The notes: generated by a model not told the origin, from the sequence alone. 64,000 nucleotides of DNA from Hyphomicrobiales bacterium (GCA_900472675.1 UCJA01000013.1:112307-176306), one strand, 5' to 3'; counted from the first letter of the stretch, positions 10,813-20,840 are shown. Numbers and translations: made by a program.

Positions 10813-11706
10813 CTATTCGTTGGCTATCATGCTCATCATAGCCTGCATCCGTGCAATCAGCTCATCGAGAACGGCTATTTTCTGTCCACCAACGGGGCGT
10901 ATCGCGTAGTAGGATACTTCAATCCTCGGCTCGAAGGGAATTGCGACCACGTGCGCGTCAGCCGCACGCAGACTAATTTGGTCGACAATCCCGACACCCA
11001 TGCCAGACGCCGCAAAATAACAGCAGTTCAGCATCGATGTTTCCATCGTGCTGATCGGCTGACGGTCTTCAATCGAAAAGGCGCGATCCAGTGCAAGTCT
11101 CAAGGGCGAATTGCGCCCGGGAAAGAGGACGCGTTCGCCAAGCAGGTCTGCCGGTGTGACGACGGGTGAGGATGCCAGACGATGATCCGACGTCATGGCC
11201 ACGACCGCGTTTGAACTGTGCAAAAGCACCGCGTTTTTGTCGGCCATTCGCGGCGAACTGAAAACAAGTCCGATGTCGTAGCGGTTCTGATCCACCATAT
11301 CCCAGATATAGCGGCTGTTCTCGACATCGATCACGAGTGGAATGTCTGGTCGATTGCCAATCACATCTATGATTGCCTTGTGAAGATAAGGCCGCACGAG
11401 GGATGTCACGCTGCCGATCCGCAGTACGGTGTTCTTGTGCAGGCGGATATCGTCCGCTGCCTGGGCGATCTGGTCGAGACCAAGATAGAGCCGTTCCACC
11501 TCTCGATAGAACTGCTTTGCTTCCGCGGTGGGCACCAGTTTCGCCCCCACCCGCTCGAACAGCGTCATCTGCACGACCTCTTCCAGGTCGCGAATGAGGC
11601 GGCTTACCGCCGGCTGGGTCACGTTCATCGCCTCTGCAGCCGTGGTGATGCCACCTGCCATCATCACTGCCCGGAACGCCTCTACCTGCCTCGGTTTCAG
11701 TCTCAC
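10813..11706 (-). CDS. LysR-family transcriptional regulator
   Basis: A 297-residue LysR-type regulator with an N-terminal winged helix-turn-helix (about residues 4-62: MAGGITTAAEAMNVTQPAVSRLIRDLE) and a substrate-binding domain of the periplasmic-binding-protein fold (about 90-290). It starts with GTG at 11706. It is divergent from the ABC importer/aldolase/nucleoside-hydrolase operon that begins 131 bases away, so it most likely controls that operon in response to the imported compound or a breakdown product. The protein resembles the group with AT-rich T-N11-A operators, but no single site could be picked out by eye. Confidence 0.9.
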   Translation of the reverse strand: MRLKPRQVEAFRAVMMAGGITTAAEAMNVTQPAVSRLIRDLEEVVQMTLFERVGAKLVPTAEAKQFYREVERLYLGLDQIAQAADDIRLHKNTVLRIGSVTSLVRPYLHKAIIDVIGNRPDIPLVIDVENSRYIWDMVDQNRYDIGLVFSSPRMADKNAVLLHSSNAVVAMTSDHRLASSPVVTPADLLGERVLFPGRNSPLRLALDRAFSIEDRQPISTMETSMLNCCYFAASGMGVGIVDQISLRAADAHVVAIPFEPRIEVSYYAIRPVGGQKIAVLDELIARMQAMMSMIANE

Positions 11707-11837
11707 GGCGCTACCCTCCCATAATATTTAGACATGGCCTGAGTACAAAATGCGATTTTTATTTGGTAGCGCGACAGGTTAAACCCTGCACATCCGCAGG
11801 GAGAGTGCGGAAGTGGACAACCCGGAGGAGTCCCATC
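11707..11837. promoter_or_regulatory. Divergent control region between LysR gene and ABC/nucleoside-hydrolase operon
   Basis: These 131 bases separate two divergent genes and must hold both promoters and the LysR operators. An AT-rich part (about 11720-11765, unusual for this G+C-rich sequence) is followed by a small inverted repeat, CCCTGC (11784-11789) with GCAGGG (11796-11801). A CGGAGGAG ribosome binding site precedes the ATG at 11838. Operator positions are not resolved. Confidence 0.45.
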
Positions 11838-13388
11838 ATGAAGTTTTCTGTGTTTGCGGCCGCATTGGCAGCGTCTGGTATCGCCATGCCGCTCGCGAGC
11901 CAGGCCCGCGATCTGACTGTCGGGCTTTCAGCCTCGACAACGTCTATGGATCCGCAATTTTATGTGGTTGGCCCCAACAGTGCGATGGCGCGCAATATCT
12001 TCGACGGCCTTGTCAATCAGGACGACAAGCAGCAGATCCAGCCGGCACTCGCGGTTTCCTGGACGATCGTCGATGATACGACGTGGGAGTTCAAGCTGCG
12101 CAACGGCGTGAAGTTTCATGATGGCAGCGACTTCACGGCCGAGGACGTGGTCGCCAGCATCAAGCGTATCCCGCTTGCATCCACCAACAGCCCGAGCTCG
12201 TTTGCGGCTTACGTCAAGTCAATCACTGAGGTGACCGCCGTCGATCCGCTGACCGTACGCATCAAGACCTCAGGGCCAACGCCACTACTGCTGAACAACT
12301 TAAGCCGCATCGCCATCTTGCCTGCCGAGATGGAAAAGGTGGCGACCGGCGAAATGAATAGCGGCAAAGGCGTCGTCGGCACCGGACCATTCAAGTTCGT
12401 GTCCTGGTCGCCAAACGACAATGTCGTGCTTGCCCGCAACGATACCTATTGGGGCGACAAAGCCCAGTGGGACAAGGTGACGTTCCGCGTCTTCAAGAAC
12501 CCCAGCGCGCGGGTCGCCGCCATGCTGTCGGGCGATGTCGACATGATCGAGAACATCCCGACTGCCGATACTCGCCGGCTTGCAGCGTCCGACCAGATGA
12601 AAGTCATCAACATTGCCGGCAACCGGATCATGTATCTGCACATGGACCAGGAACGCGAGGAATCGCCCTTTGCCAAAGGCCCTGACGGCAAGAACCCACT
12701 GCTGAAGCCTGAAGTGCGTCGTGCGCTGTCCCTTTCGATCAATCGGGAGGCGATTGTCGACCGCATCATGGACGGGCAGGGCGTGCCGGCCGGTCAGGTC
12801 GTCCCGGAAGGCTATTTCGGGTATGACCCGACCATCAAGGCCGATGCCTATGATCCTGCCAAGGCAAAACAGATGCTCGCCGAGGCCGGGTATCGGGACG
12901 GTTTCTCGCTGACCTTCCATGCATCCAACGATCGCTATCCCAACGACAGCAAGGTCGCACAAGCGATCGGGCAGTTTTTCAGCCGCGTCGGCATCAAGAC
13001 CGAAGTCTCGACGCTCCCGGGCAGCGTCTATTTCACCCGCGCCTCGAATCTTGAATTTTCATTGATCATGGGCGGCGCGGCGGTCGAGACCGGCGAAGCG
13101 TCCGGGGTGCTCGGTCCTATCCTCGAGACCTATGGCGAGAAGTCCGGCCAAGGCAATCGCGGTCGGTACTCCAACCCGGACTTCGACAAAGCTCTGAACG
13201 AGGCTCGCGCGACGCTCGACGATGCAAAGCGCGAAGAGCTTTTGCGCAAGGCGACGGAGGTTGCCATGGGCGATCTCGGGGTCATCCCGGTTTTCTATCT
13301 TGCCAATACCTGGGCCGTGAAGAGCGACATCACCTATGCCGGTCGTTCGGACGGGTACACGCTTCCCTACTACGTGAAGCCGAACTGA
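11838..13388 (+). CDS. ABC transporter periplasmic substrate-binding protein (peptide/opine family 5)
   Basis: The substrate receptor of a Dpp/Opp-type importer, 516 residues. A signal peptide ([23 protein letters not shown]) is followed by the family-5 solute-binding fold. That fold shows [24 protein letters not shown], the [22 protein letters not shown] segment typical of this family, and [22 protein letters not shown]. The ATG at 11838 has a good GGAGG site; a longer frame upstream lacks one and would bury the signal peptide. Family-5 receptors bind peptides, opines, glycosides and other compounds, so the family alone does not fix the ligand. The downstream nucleoside hydrolases and aldolase suggest a nucleoside-like or glycosylated compound. 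Confidence 0.9.
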   Translation: MKFSVFAAALAASGIAMPLASQARDLTVGLSASTTSMDPQFYVVGPNSAMARNIFDGLVNQDDKQQIQPALAVSWTIVDDTTWEFKLRNGVKFHDGSDFTAEDVVASIKRIPLASTNSPSSFAAYVKSITEVTAVDPLTVRIKTSGPTPLLLNNLSRIAILPAEMEKVATGEMNSGKGVVGTGPFKFVSWSPNDNVVLARNDTYWGDKAQWDKVTFRVFKNPSARVAAMLSGDVDMIENIPTADTRRLAASDQMKVINIAGNRIMYLHMDQEREESPFAKGPDGKNPLLKPEVRRALSLSINREAIVDRIMDGQGVPAGQVVPEGYFGYDPTIKADAYDPAKAKQMLAEAGYRDGFSLTFHASNDRYPNDSKVAQAIGQFFSRVGIKTEVSTLPGSVYFTRASNLEFSLIMGGAAVETGEASGVLGPILETYGEKSGQGNRGRYSNPDFDKALNEARATLDDAKREELLRKATEVAMGDLGVIPVFYLANTWAVKSDITYAGRSDGYTLPYYVKPN

Positions 13389-13411
13389 CCCCGCAAGAGG
13401 AGCGATCCCCC

Positions 13412-14293
13412 ATGTCCTTCAGCGGTGTGTTTCCCTATCTCGTCTCGCCGATCGCCTCCTCCGGCGAGGTCATGAAAGATGTGCTGACCGAACTCGTGGA
13501 TCATCTGATCGGCGAGGGCGTCCACGGTCTTGCGCCGCTCGGAAGCACCGGCGAATTTGCCTATCTCTCCCGAGAGCAGAGGCGCTGCGTCGTCGACACG
13601 GTGATTGCGGCCAATCGCGGCCGCGTTCCCGTCGTCGCCGGCGTGGCGTCGACGTCGACCGCCGACGCCGTTGCCCAGACGGAGTCCATGGTTGAAGCCG
13701 GTGCAGACGGTATCCTCGCCATTCTGGAGGCGTATTTTCCCATCAGCGACGAGGGTGTCGAAGCCTATTTCACGGCCATTGCCAAGGCCGCCAAGGGGCG
13801 CCCGGTGGTGGTCTACACCAATCCGCAATTCCAGCGGTCCGACCTCTCGCTTCCGGTGATCGATCGGCTGAGCCTTGTCGACAACATCCGCTACATCAAG
13901 GACGCCTCGACCAACACCGGACGTTTGCTTTCAATCATGGAACGCACCCGAGGTCGGATGGAGGTGTTTGCCGCCTCGTCGCATATTCCAGCCTGCGTAA
14001 TGATGATCGGTGGCGTCGGCTGGATGGCCGGCCCTGCCTGCATCGTTCCGAGGCAAAGCATCGCGCTCTATGAGGCCGCCAAGGCCGGCGACTGGACGCG
14101 GGCGATGGATCTGCAGCGGCCGCTGTGGAAGGTCAACGAGATCTTTGCAAAATACTCGATCGCCGCATGCATCAAGACCGCGCTCGATCTGCAGGGCTTT
14201 GCCGTCGGTGAGCCGATGCATCCGCAGCTTCCGCTCAGCGATGCCGCACGCGCTGAGATCGCCGGTGTCCTGCGTGATGTCGGTGCGCTTTGA
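13412..14293 (+). CDS. Dihydrodipicolinate synthase/N-acetylneuraminate lyase family aldolase
   Basis: A class I (Schiff-base) TIM-barrel lyase of 293 residues. The family motif GSTGEF is at 44-49, the catalytic tyrosine equivalent is Tyr135 in VVVYTNPQ, and the Schiff-base lysine is Lys163 in RYIKDAS. All key residues are kept, so the protein should be an active aldolase. It probably does not make lysine: it is the second gene of a transport and catabolism operon and sits beside nucleoside hydrolases. Family members cleave or form 2-keto acids (dihydrodipicolinate, sialic acid, 2-keto-3-deoxy sugar acids, hydroxyproline products). The exact substrate cannot be told from the sequence. Confidence 0.85.
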   Translation: MSFSGVFPYLVSPIASSGEVMKDVLTELVDHLIGEGVHGLAPLGSTGEFAYLSREQRRCVVDTVIAANRGRVPVVAGVASTSTADAVAQTESMVEAGADGILAILEAYFPISDEGVEAYFTAIAKAAKGRPVVVYTNPQFQRSDLSLPVIDRLSLVDNIRYIKDASTNTGRLLSIMERTRGRMEVFAASSHIPACVMMIGGVGWMAGPACIVPRQSIALYEAAKAGDWTRAMDLQRPLWKVNEIFAKYSIAACIKTALDLQGFAVGEPMHPQLPLSDAARAEIAGVLRDVGAL

Positions 14294-14328
14294 GATTTCT
14301 CCAGTCCATACATTGAAGGCATTTGAGA

Positions 14329-15288
14329 ATGAACCCGATTCCCATCATCGTGGATTGCGATCCCGGTATCGATGACACGATTGCGCTTTTGGCTGCATTC
14401 GTCTCGCCGGAACTGAATATCCTCGGCATTACGCCAGTCTGCGGAAATCAGCCGCTGGAGCGGACGGTTCGCAATGCGCTGCAGGTCTGCGAACTTGGTG
14501 GACGCACAGATATTCCCGTCTATGCCGGCTGTTTCCGGCCGATGCTGCGTGAACCGATCCACGGCCAGTTCCATGGCAGCACAGGTCTTGGCCATACGAC
14601 TTTGCCTGAGCCTAAGAAGACAGTCGAAACGATGTCTGCCGTCGACTTCCTGCTCGAGGCGTTTGGAGCGGCGGCAGAAAAGGGCGAGCGCATCACGCTC
14701 TGCTGCCTCGGCCCGCTTACCAATGTGGCGGTGGCCTTGCGTATGAAGCCGCAGCTTGTCGACGGAATCGAGCGCATCGTGATGATGGGCGGCGCCTATC
14801 GTGAGCCGGGCAACCGGACGATGACCTCCGAATTCAACGTCCTGGCGGATCCGCATGCCGCGCATGTGGTGTTTTCGAGCGGCGTCCCGATCGTGGCGCT
14901 GGCGCTCGACGCCACCCATCAGGTCATGCTGAGGCCCGAACATGTGGCCGAGTTCTTTCGGGTCAGCGGACGCATTTCTGAAACGCTCGCCGCGCTGATG
15001 GCGTTCTGGGACCGCAACGACGTGCGCCGCTATGGCTCGCGCGGAGGCCCGCTGCACGATCCTTTGGTCATCGCCTATCTTCTTGCCCCTGATCTGTTCC
15101 AGACAGAGAAGGCCCATATTTTCGTCGAGTACGAAAGCGAACTATGCATGGGCCAGACCATTGCCGATTGGTACGGCAAGAGCGGGCAGGCGCCGAATGC
15201 CGATATCGTCACCAAGGTCGATGCAGATGGCGTTATTGCCTTGTTCCTGGAGCGGCTAGGGCGTTACGCCGAAAAGGCCGCCGCATGA
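14329..15288 (+). CDS. Nucleoside hydrolase (inosine-uridine-preferring family), first copy
   Basis: This enzyme hydrolyses the N-glycosidic bond of ribonucleosides to base and ribose, using a bound calcium. The 319-residue protein has the signature DCDPGIDD at residues 9-16, the substrate-loop motif HGSTGLG, CLGPLTNVA, EFNVLADPHAA, and the C-terminal HDP (PLHDPLVIA) calcium ligand. All hallmark positions are present, so it should be active. The ATG at 14329 has GAAGG ten bases upstream; an in-frame TTG at 14323 is less well placed. It is followed by a second family member with overlapping stop and start. Confidence 0.9.
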   Translation: MNPIPIIVDCDPGIDDTIALLAAFVSPELNILGITPVCGNQPLERTVRNALQVCELGGRTDIPVYAGCFRPMLREPIHGQFHGSTGLGHTTLPEPKKTVETMSAVDFLLEAFGAAAEKGERITLCCLGPLTNVAVALRMKPQLVDGIERIVMMGGAYREPGNRTMTSEFNVLADPHAAHVVFSSGVPIVALALDATHQVMLRPEHVAEFFRVSGRISETLAALMAFWDRNDVRRYGSRGGPLHDPLVIAYLLAPDLFQTEKAHIFVEYESELCMGQTIADWYGKSGQAPNADIVTKVDADGVIALFLERLGRYAEKAAA

Positions 15289-16265
15289 GCCTCCACAAGG
15301 TCATCATCGACGCGGATCCCGGTGTGGACGATGCTGCCGCGATCCTGATGGCGCTGGCATCGCCTGAAATCGAGGTCCTTGGCCTGACGATCGTTGCGGG
15401 CAACGTGGCGCTCGAGCATTCGGTTGCCAATGCATGCAAGCTCATCGGCTTAAGCGGCCGGTTGGACGTGCCGGTTCATGCCGGTGCCGGCGGGCCGCTG
15501 CTGCGTGATCAGGTCTATGGAACATATGCGCGTATCGGCTCTTTCGATGACACGCTGGTCAAACCCGGCAGTGTCGTTCCCGCCAAAGAGAATGCGATCC
15601 AGTTCATCGTCCGGTCGGCACGCGCAGCGATTGCAGTTGGTGAGCAGATCACCCTTTGTGCCATTGGCCCGATGACGAATATTGCGCTGGCTTTGATCCA
15701 GCACCCGGATGTCGCCCGCGGGATCCGCCAGATCGTCGCGATGGGCGGCGCCTTCACCGCCCTCGGACACCGCACGCCATGGGCCGAGTTCAACATCTAT
15801 GCGGATCCGCATGCCGCCGACATCGTCCTGCAGTCGGGCGTGCCGGTCGTCCTGATGCCGCTCGACGTGACGTTTCAGGCGCTGTTCACGACAGATCATT
15901 TCGAGCGTTTCCGGGCAGGCGGCGAAGCCGGTGCGGCGCTTTATACCCTGTTTTCCACTTTCGACCGCAGCGACGAGCAACGTTTTGGACGTCCTGGCGG
16001 GCCGATCCATGATGCGATGACGATCGCCTGGCTTGTCCGTCCCGACCTCTTCACCAGCCGCGAGACATTCGTCGGCGTGCAGGTCACCGGCCTGACGAAG
16101 GGTTATACCTACGCCGATTTCTACAAGAAATTGGACCGGTCAGCCAATGCCACCGTTGTCACTGACGTGGACGAGACCGGGTTCATCGAACTGCTGATCG
16201 AGCGGATCGCCCGCCATGGCGATACAGCGCCCGACAGAAAAACGCAGGGAGTCTCACGCGCATGA
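15285..16265 (+). CDS. Nucleoside hydrolase family protein, second copy
   Basis: A 326-residue paralog of the preceding gene, starting at an ATG that overlaps its stop (ATGA). DADPGVDD is at residues 9-16, and CAIGPMTNIA, EFNIYADPHAA and PIHDAMTIA keep the calcium-site and core motifs. The substrate loop that reads HGSTGLG in the first copy reads YGTYARIG here, so the conserved His and Gly positions are lost and its specificity probably differs. It is still intact and within the operon, so it is likely functional. Its stop overlaps the start of the permease gene. Confidence 0.87.
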   Translation: MSLHKVIIDADPGVDDAAAILMALASPEIEVLGLTIVAGNVALEHSVANACKLIGLSGRLDVPVHAGAGGPLLRDQVYGTYARIGSFDDTLVKPGSVVPAKENAIQFIVRSARAAIAVGEQITLCAIGPMTNIALALIQHPDVARGIRQIVAMGGAFTALGHRTPWAEFNIYADPHAADIVLQSGVPVVLMPLDVTFQALFTTDHFERFRAGGEAGAALYTLFSTFDRSDEQRFGRPGGPIHDAMTIAWLVRPDLFTSRETFVGVQVTGLTKGYTYADFYKKLDRSANATVVTDVDETGFIELLIERIARHGDTAPDRKTQGVSRA

Positions 16266-17236
16266 GCGCTTATCTCTTAAGCCGGTCGCTTCAGACCGTG
16301 CTCACACTCCTCGTTATGTCGGTGCTGGTCTTTGCCGGACTTTATCTCGTCGGCAACCCGGTCGACGTGCTCCTGAGCCCGACCGCGACACCGGCCGAAC
16401 GCATTCAGGTCATCCAATCCTTCGGTCTCGACCGTCCGATGTGGGAGCAATACTGGCTTTTCCTGACCCGCGCGCTTTCCGGCGATCTGGGCAACTCGTT
16501 CGTGTTCAACCAGCCTGCTCTGACCCTGATCCTGAACCGCATGCCCGCGACGCTGGAGCTCGCCTTTGTCGCGCTGTTCATGTCGCTCGTCATCGGCATT
16601 CCGCTTGGCGTCTATGCCGGCCTAAAGCCAAAGGGCTTCATTTCCAAGTCGATCATGACCTTCTCCATCCTGGGCTTCAGCCTGCCGACCTTCTGGATCG
16701 GTCTTGTCATGATCATGTTGTTCAGCGTGTATTACGGCTGGCTGCCATCGTCCGGCCGCGGCGATACCGTCAACGTGCTTGGCGTGCCGCTTTCGATGTT
16801 CACCTGGGATGGTCTGTCGCACCTGCTGTTGCCGGCCTTCAATCTGGCGCTGTTCAAGATCTCGCTGGTCATTCGCCTGACCCGCGCCGGCGTGATGGAG
16901 ACCATGCAGCTGGATTTTGTCCGATTTGCCCGCGCCAAGGGTCTGACCGAGCGCCGCATCGTCACCGTTCATGTGCTGAAAAACACGCTGATCCCGCTGA
17001 TCACCGTCATTGGCCTGGAATTGGGCTCGCTGATCGCTTTCGCTGTCGTTACGGAAACGATCTTTGCCTGGCCGGGGATGGGGAAGCTTATCATCGACGC
17101 GATCGGCGTGCTCGATCGCCCTGTCATCCTTGCTTACCTCATGATCACCGTCGTGATGTTCAGCGTCATCAACCTTCTGGTCGACATCCTTTATTCGATT
17201 GTCGATCCCCGCGTCCGTCTTGAGGGGAACTCATGA
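16262..17236 (+). CDS. ABC transporter permease, DppB type
   Basis: A 324-residue inner-membrane subunit of the peptide-type importer. It has the N-terminal TM segment (LLSRSLQTVLTLLVMSVLVFAGLYL), the GLDRPMWEQYWLFLTRALSGDLGNSF loop characteristic of DppB/OppB, and the EAA-type contact loop (FVRFARAKGLTERRIVTVHVLKNTLIPLITVIGLELG). Its start overlaps the stop of the second nucleoside hydrolase by four bases, and its stop overlaps the next permease, so transport and catabolic genes are translated as one coupled unit. Confidence 0.93.
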   Translation: MSAYLLSRSLQTVLTLLVMSVLVFAGLYLVGNPVDVLLSPTATPAERIQVIQSFGLDRPMWEQYWLFLTRALSGDLGNSFVFNQPALTLILNRMPATLELAFVALFMSLVIGIPLGVYAGLKPKGFISKSIMTFSILGFSLPTFWIGLVMIMLFSVYYGWLPSSGRGDTVNVLGVPLSMFTWDGLSHLLLPAFNLALFKISLVIRLTRAGVMETMQLDFVRFARAKGLTERRIVTVHVLKNTLIPLITVIGLELGSLIAFAVVTETIFAWPGMGKLIIDAIGVLDRPVILAYLMITVVMFSVINLLVDILYSIVDPRVRLEGNS

Positions 17237-18177
17237 TGACCGACCACAAAACCCCGCCTACTGCTTCGGTTCATGCCGTGGCCAAAAATGAAACCAAATC
17301 CGGTTCGCGGTCGCCGACACAGGAGGTCATCTACACTCTGCTGCACGACAAGCTGGCGTTGTTCGGTCTGGTTCTGGTCACGATCTTCATTGTTGCTGCA
17401 GTCTTTGCGCCGCTGATCGCGCCGCAAGATCCTTATGATCTCGCACAGCTCGATATCCTCGACGGCCGCCTGCCGCCGGGTTCACAAAGCGTGTCGGGCA
17501 TGACCTATCTGATCGGGACCGACACTCAGGGGCGCGACCTGTTCAGTGCCATCCTGTTCGGCCTGCGCACCAGCATTCTTGTAGGTCTCTCGAGTGCGGC
17601 GATCGCGCTCGTGATCGGCGCCACAGTCGGTCTGACCAGCGCCTACGTCGGCGGGCGGCTGGACTCGGTGCTGATGCGCATTGTCGATATCCAGCTCAGC
17701 TTCCCGGCCATCTTGATCGCGCTGATCTTCCTCGCCATTCTCGGCCAGGGCGTCGACAAGATCATTCTGGCGCTGGTCGTCACCCAATGGGCCTATTATG
17801 CGCGCACCATCCGCGGGTCCGCGCTGATCGAGCGCAAGCGTGCCTATGTCGATGCCGCCCGCTCGATGGCGCTTCCGGATCGAAGCATCCTGTTCCGGCA
17901 CATCCTGCCGAATTGCCTGCCGCCCCTGATCGTCGTTGCCACCATGCGAGTCGCCTATGCCATCATGCTGGAAGCCACCTTGTCCTTTCTCGGCATCGGC
18001 CTGCCCGTTACCGAGCCCTCCCTCGGCCTGCTGATCTCGAACGGCTTCGAATACCTATTGTCCGGTGACTACTGGATCAGCTTCTTTCCGGGCCTTGCAC
18101 TCCTGTTGCTCATCGTCGCGATCAACCTGATCGGCGACAGCCTGCGCGACATTCTCAATCCCCGGCGGGAGGGATGA
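17233..18177 (+). CDS. ABC transporter permease, DppC type
   Basis: The second membrane subunit of the same importer, 314 residues. The cytoplasmic N-terminal tail (about 40 residues) precedes the first TM segment (LALFGLVLVTIFIVAAVFAPLIAPQDPY). GTDTQGRDLFSAILFGLRTSILVGL and the EAA loop (YVDAARSMALPDRSILFRHILPNCLPPLIVVATM) are typical of DppC. Four-base overlaps join it to the flanking permease and ATPase genes. Confidence 0.93.
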   Translation: MMTDHKTPPTASVHAVAKNETKSGSRSPTQEVIYTLLHDKLALFGLVLVTIFIVAAVFAPLIAPQDPYDLAQLDILDGRLPPGSQSVSGMTYLIGTDTQGRDLFSAILFGLRTSILVGLSSAAIALVIGATVGLTSAYVGGRLDSVLMRIVDIQLSFPAILIALIFLAILGQGVDKIILALVVTQWAYYARTIRGSALIERKRAYVDAARSMALPDRSILFRHILPNCLPPLIVVATMRVAYAIMLEATLSFLGIGLPVTEPSLGLLISNGFEYLLSGDYWISFFPGLALLLLIVAINLIGDSLRDILNPRREG

Positions 18178-19985
18178 CCATGACCAATCCCATACTTTCG
18201 ATCTCCAAACTCAATGCTGCCTTCCGCGTTGGTGGCGAGTGGCGCAATGTTGTCGACGATGTCAGCTTTGACATCGGGCCGAAGGAAACCGTAGCCCTCG
18301 TCGGTGAATCCGGTTCCGGCAAGAGCGTCACTGCCATGTCGATCATGCGGCTCCTGTCTCCCGGCAATTCTCGGGTGACCGGCAAGATTGACTTCGAGGG
18401 CAAGGATCTGCTGTCCATCCCGCTCGAGGACATGCAGAAGGTCCGCGGAAACAGGATCGGCATGATCTTCCAGGAGCCGATGACCTCGCTCAACCCGGTT
18501 CTCAAGATCGGTCAACAGATTACCGAGGTCCTTCGCCAGCATCGCGGCATGTCGCATTCGCAAGCGCAGGCCGAGGCGGTGCGGCTTCTGGACAAGGTCC
18601 GCATTCCATCGGCAAAATCGCGCATCGGCGAGTATCCGATGAATTTCTCAGGCGGCATGCGTCAGCGGGTCGTGATTGCCATCGCACTGGCCTGCGATCC
18701 GAAACTCCTGATCGCCGACGAACCGACGACCGCGCTTGACGTCACCATCCAGGCGCAGATTCTCGAGCTCATCAAGACGCTACAGGAAGAGGAGGGCATG
18801 TCGGTCCTTTTCATCACCCACGACATGGGCGTGGTTGCTGAAATTTCCGATCGAACCGTGGTGATGTATCGCGGCGAGCAGGTGGAAACCGGTTCGACGC
18901 ACGATCTCTTCGCCGGCGCGAGCCACCCTTATACCCGAGCGCTGCTGTCGGCGGTGCCGCAGCTTGGCTCGATGACTGGCAAGGACCGGCCGCTGCGCTT
19001 CCCGCTGGTCGACATGGCAACCGGCACCATCGAGCCGGTCAAGCCGACGGAGGATACCGTCAAGCGCGATCTGCCACCGGTGCTCACGGTCGACAATCTG
19101 GTGACCCGGTTTCCGATCAAGGCCGGTTTCCTGCGCAAGACCATCGGTCGCATTCACGCCGTCGAGGGCGTGTCGTTGAAGGTTCGCCAGGGCGAGACAC
19201 TGTCGCTGGTCGGCGAATCTGGTTGTGGCAAGTCGACGACGGGGCGCTCGATCATTCGCCTCACCGACCCGGTGTCGGGCGAGGTCAGCATCGATGGAAA
19301 GAATGTCCTCAAGGCCGGCAAGGCTGAACTCACGGAGATCCGCCGTGAAGCACAGATGATCTTCCAGGATCCGTTCGAAAGTCTCAATCCCCGCATCCGC
19401 GTCGGGCAGGCTATTGCCGAGCCAATGGTTACCCACGGTCTCATCAAGGCTTCCGAAGCCCGCCAGAAAGTCGGTGAGCTTCTCGAGCGCGTCGGCCTGT
19501 CGGCCGAGATGGCGGACCGATTTCCGCACGAATTCTCCGGTGGGCAGCGCCAGCGTGTCTGCATCGCACGTGCGCTTGCACTCGAGCCCAAGCTGCTGAT
19601 CGCCGACGAGTCCGTGTCCGCGCTCGACGTCTCGGTAAAGGCCCAGGTGATCAACCTGATGCTCGATCTTCAGGAGAAATTCGGCCTCAGTTACCTGTTC
19701 ATCAGCCACGACATGGCCGTCGTCGAGCGGATCAGCCACCGTGTTGCTGTGATGTATCTGGGGGAGATCGTCGAGATCGGGTCGCGCCGTGCCGTCTTTG
19801 AAAACCCGCAGCACGACTACACCAAGCGGCTTATGGCGGCCGTGCCGATCGCCGATCCATCCCGCCGCCAGAAGCGCCGTATATCCAACGACGAAATCAG
19901 GAGCCCGTTCCGCGCCGCGGATTATGTTCCCCCCAAGCGCACCTATGAAGAAACCGGCGACGGGCATTTCGTTCAGGTCGGCTAA
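18174..19985 (+). CDS. Dual-domain ABC ATP-binding protein (DppD-DppF fusion type)
   Basis: A 603-residue protein with two complete ATPase domains, serving as both energy subunits of the importer. Domain 1 has Walker A GESGSGKS, signature FSGGMRQRV and Walker [15 protein letters not shown]. Domain 2 has Walker A GESGCGKS, signature FSGGQRQRV and Walker [15 protein letters not shown], where Ser replaces the usual Pro after the catalytic Glu. The C-terminal oligopeptide-transporter extension is present after each domain. It ends the operon, with a hairpin just past its stop. Confidence 0.93.
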   Translation: MTMTNPILSISKLNAAFRVGGEWRNVVDDVSFDIGPKETVALVGESGSGKSVTAMSIMRLLSPGNSRVTGKIDFEGKDLLSIPLEDMQKVRGNRIGMIFQEPMTSLNPVLKIGQQITEVLRQHRGMSHSQAQAEAVRLLDKVRIPSAKSRIGEYPMNFSGGMRQRVVIAIALACDPKLLIADEPTTALDVTIQAQILELIKTLQEEEGMSVLFITHDMGVVAEISDRTVVMYRGEQVETGSTHDLFAGASHPYTRALLSAVPQLGSMTGKDRPLRFPLVDMATGTIEPVKPTEDTVKRDLPPVLTVDNLVTRFPIKAGFLRKTIGRIHAVEGVSLKVRQGETLSLVGESGCGKSTTGRSIIRLTDPVSGEVSIDGKNVLKAGKAELTEIRREAQMIFQDPFESLNPRIRVGQAIAEPMVTHGLIKASEARQKVGELLERVGLSAEMADRFPHEFSGGQRQRVCIARALALEPKLLIADESVSALDVSVKAQVINLMLDLQEKFGLSYLFISHDMAVVERISHRVAVMYLGEIVEIGSRRAVFENPQHDYTKRLMAAVPIADPSRRQKRRISNDEIRSPFRAADYVPPKRTYEETGDGHFVQVG

Positions 19986-19994
19986 GGGAAGCTT

Positions 19995-20019
19995 GGGCCG
20001 GTGCTGCTGGCATCGGTCC
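19995..20019 (+). terminator. Candidate terminator hairpin after the ABC/nucleoside-hydrolase operon
   Basis: GGGCCGGTGC (19995-20004) can pair over 10 bp, with two G-U pairs, to GCATCGGTCC (20010-20019) across a five-base loop, starting ten bases after the operon's last stop. There is no U-run after it, so it may only protect the 3' end of the message. Confidence 0.4.
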
Positions 20020-20072
20020 GTTGCGACGCATTGCCTCAACGCTTTTCCTGCCGCGCTGCGGATGGTCCGTTT

Positions 20073-20291
20073 CTAATCCGCAGGATCGTCAATCAGCCCA
20101 TCGTAAACTTCAACGAGTGCATCGGTGATGGCTTGCCCGAGTGCGTTGCCAGCGAGACGCAGATCCTCGTCGCTCCCATCACGTGCAGCTCTGGCAAGCT
20201 CGAACCCATGCTGGCCAACGATCTGCTTTGCGGCTTCAATTGCCCAGACAGCAAAATCGCCTCTATTTTCAATCCTGATCGAGTCGTCCAT
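20073..20291 (-). CDS. Small conserved-looking hypothetical protein (72 residues)
   Basis: I do not recognise a function. From the ATG at 20291, preceded by AGGAC, the protein starts MDDSIRIENRGDFAVWAIEAA and is a mostly helical, acidic, soluble protein with no membrane segment. It stands alone, convergent with the ABC operon and upstream of no obvious partner. Coding is supported by sensible amino-acid composition and a plausible start, not by any motif. A longer frame starting at 20336 is less likely. Confidence 0.6.
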   Translation of the reverse strand: MDDSIRIENRGDFAVWAIEAAKQIVGQHGFELARAARDGSDEDLRLAGNALGQAITDALVEVYDGLIDDPAD

Positions 20292-20381
20292 GTCCGTCCT
20301 GCAATTGCTGTTTCGCCCCGGCAAGTGCGAAGCCACGCATAGCTTGCCCTCGAAACAGCGCTATCTGGAAGGCGATCAAGT

Positions 20382-20410
20382 GCATGAAGCGGCAATGTGC
20401 CGCTTCATGC
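20382..20410 (-). terminator. Candidate terminator hairpin downstream of the cold-shock gene
   Basis: A perfect 13-bp stem (GCATGAAGCGGCA at 20382-20394 with its complement at 20398-20410) and a three-base loop lie 22 bases beyond the stop of the cold-shock gene. No long U-run follows on the minus strand, but the strength and position suggest a transcription end or an mRNA-stabilising structure. Confidence 0.6.
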
Positions 20411-20432
20411 GAGAGTTTGGGCCGTCGCAAGA

Positions 20433-20636
20433 CTAGAGAAGGGTAACGTTCTCAGCCTTGGATTTGCCGGTCTTGCGGTCCTGGCCGACGTCATAGCTGA
20501 CCTTCTGGCCATCCTGGAGAGAACCTCCGAAGCCAACAGCAGAGATATGCACGAACACGTCCGGCCCACCGCTATCTGGAGTAATGAAGCCGAAACCCTT
20601 GTCCTGCGCGAAAAACTTTACGATACCCGTTGCCAT
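20433..20636 (-). CDS. Cold-shock protein (CspA family)
   Basis: A 67-residue single cold-shock-domain protein that binds single-stranded RNA/DNA and acts as an RNA chaperone. Both nucleic-acid-binding motifs are intact: KGFGFI (RNP1) and VFVHIS (RNP2). Rhizobia carry several such paralogs, and this sequence does not say whether it is cold-induced. It is monocistronic, with a 13-bp hairpin just beyond its stop. Confidence 0.95.
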   Translation of the reverse strand: MATGIVKFFAQDKGFGFITPDSGGPDVFVHISAVGFGGSLQDGQKVSYDVGQDRKTGKSKAENVTLL

Positions 20637-20840
20637 GTAATCCTCATTAAAGGTCGTTGGAGCTCAACGCATAGCGATCATCGTCCGCCACGACAAGACC
20701 GTGGGTGGGCGGATCACGCTGTGTGAGTGTCGCGCTGTCGGCACTGAAGGCCGATACGGGCCTTGTGGTAACGGGCGCCGCACCAGTCTCGGCACCACCG
20801 CAACTGGATTCGGATCAGCGCCTTTGCGCCCCGCTTTCGT

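Noticed and set aside
13412..14293. Lysine biosynthesis DapA
   Set aside because: The context is a transport and catabolic operon with nucleoside hydrolases, so a lysine role is unlikely although the aldolase residues are intact.
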